Shown in pieces: positions 14,379 through 14,759 of a stretch of DNA of 14,759 bases. The stretch comes from Hoeflea sp. (GTDB taxonomy: Bacteria > Pseudomonadota > Alphaproteobacteria > Rhizobiales > Rhizobiaceae), in contig JACKJT010000005.1 of assembly GCA_020637795.1 (NCBI GenBank), positions 1 to 14,759 of the forward strand. Direction: 5' to 3'. Position 1 is the stretch's first letter; each line of letters begins with the position of its first letter. Both the position numbers and the translations under genes were made by a program. The notes under the pieces are model-generated. The model saw nothing but the letters and a program-made list of their open reading frames with translations, was not told the origin of the DNA and did no database searches.

Positions 14379-14759
14379 TCAGTCGTCTAATCCCAATGCT
14401 GCCTTGACCGCCCCGTGCGGCAGTGCCGGGACGAAGTTACCGTCCCGTCCGGTCATGGCCTCGTTGGCGATCATCGAATTGAGGATGGCTTCCTCGGTTG
14501 CTTGCACCACGGCCTCGAAGAACGGGTCGATGTCCTCGTCGGGCACGAACCGCACCGTACGCATCGCGCCGGCGCCGAGATCGGTGGCCTCGGTCGAGAA
14601 GGCCAGGAACAGATCGCCGGAGCCATGGGTGGCCATGCCGCCGGTCCTGCCGATGCCGAAGCTGGCGCGGCGGGCGAGGCGCTTCAACTGATGCGGCAGG
14701 AACGGCGCGTCGGTGGCGATGACGGCGATGATCGACGAGAGGTCGGTGTCTTTGGTTTT
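14379..14759 (-). CDS. DmpA-type (S58 / P1 family) aminopeptidase, C-terminal part (partial)
   Basis: On the minus strand the last 126 codons of a gene end at a TGA (complement of 14379-14381); the frame is open to the window edge, so the start is outside. The visible part contains SSIIAVIATDAPFLPHQLKR, then LARRASFGIGRTGGMATHGSGDLFLAFSTE and a tail with ANEAMTGRDG. This pattern matches the small (beta) chain of the DmpA family, self-processing N-terminal-serine hydrolases such as the L-aminopeptidase/D-amidase of Ochrobactrum anthropi. The second Ser of SSII is the likely nucleophile after self-cleavage. Family members act on N-terminal residues, including D-Ala, or on beta-peptides; the substrate here is unknown. 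It faces murB with 45 bp between the stops and breaks the dcw order. Confidence 0.85.
   Translation of the reverse strand, partial: KTKDTDLSSIIAVIATDAPFLPHQLKRLARRASFGIGRTGGMATHGSGDLFLAFSTEATDLGAGAMRTVRFVPDEDIDPFFEAVVQATEEAILNSMIANEAMTGRDGNFVPALPHGAVKAALGLDD

Noticed and set aside
14404..14691. Plus-strand 95-codon frame opposite the peptidase gene
   Set aside because: The minus-strand frame shows clear DmpA-family sequence; the plus frame is its shadow.
1..14759. tRNA or rRNA genes, CRISPR arrays, insertion sequences, phage or attachment sites
   Set aside because: I looked for tRNA-like cloverleafs, spaced direct repeats, transposase motifs and terminal inverted repeats, and saw none; base composition is even across the coding region.

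Overview
The window holds the 5' two thirds of a division and cell wall (dcw) cluster from an alphaproteobacterium, most likely a member of the Rhizobiales near Rhizobiaceae. The evidence for this is high GC content, GC-rich third codon positions, a MraZ that starts MNRFLSHATNRIDAKGR, an alphaproteobacterial-style FtsL/FtsI pair, and the gene order mraZ-rsmH-ftsL-ftsI-murE-murF-mraY-murD-ftsW-murG-murC-murB. The genus cannot be fixed from the sequence alone.

Layout. Bases 1-97 are the N-terminus of an unrecognised small membrane protein on the minus strand, divergent from the cluster. Bases 98-557 are non-coding and carry the control region of the cluster: a dyad (237-263), a CtrA-like box (283-297), a TTGACG -35 element with a weak -10 (352-380) overlain by four CCCA repeats spaced exactly 10 bp (348-381, a MraZ operator), and a leader of roughly 170 nt with three short GC stem-loops before mraZ. 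Bases 558-14333 are twelve tightly packed plus-strand genes. Most junctions are ATGA overlaps or gaps under 30 bp; the one larger gap (79 bp, 4132-4210) separates ftsI from murE. After murB there is a perfect 7-bp hairpin (14335-14352), and then a convergent minus-strand gene that runs off the window: the C-terminal part of a DmpA-type (S58/P1 family) aminopeptidase.

How the genes work together. MraZ is the transcriptional regulator of the cluster and RsmH methylates 16S rRNA. FtsL and FtsI are part of the divisome, and FtsI (PBP3) with FtsW forms the septal transpeptidase/glycosyltransferase pair. MurB and MurC, then MurD, MurE and MurF, build UDP-MurNAc-pentapeptide; MurE carries the DNPR signature for meso-diaminopimelate. 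MraY and MurG make lipid I and lipid II, which FtsW polymerises. The usual downstream members (ddl, ftsQ, ftsA, ftsZ) are not in the window, and the convergent peptidase gene means they cannot be co-transcribed directly from murB without crossing an antisense gene.

Novelty. The coding part is a canonical dcw cluster and I found no undescribed system in it. The points worth a second look are regulatory: the MraZ repeat array and possible CtrA input, the long structured leader (compare UpsM of Rhodobacter), tandem mini-ORFs before murE, and the cluster break after murB.
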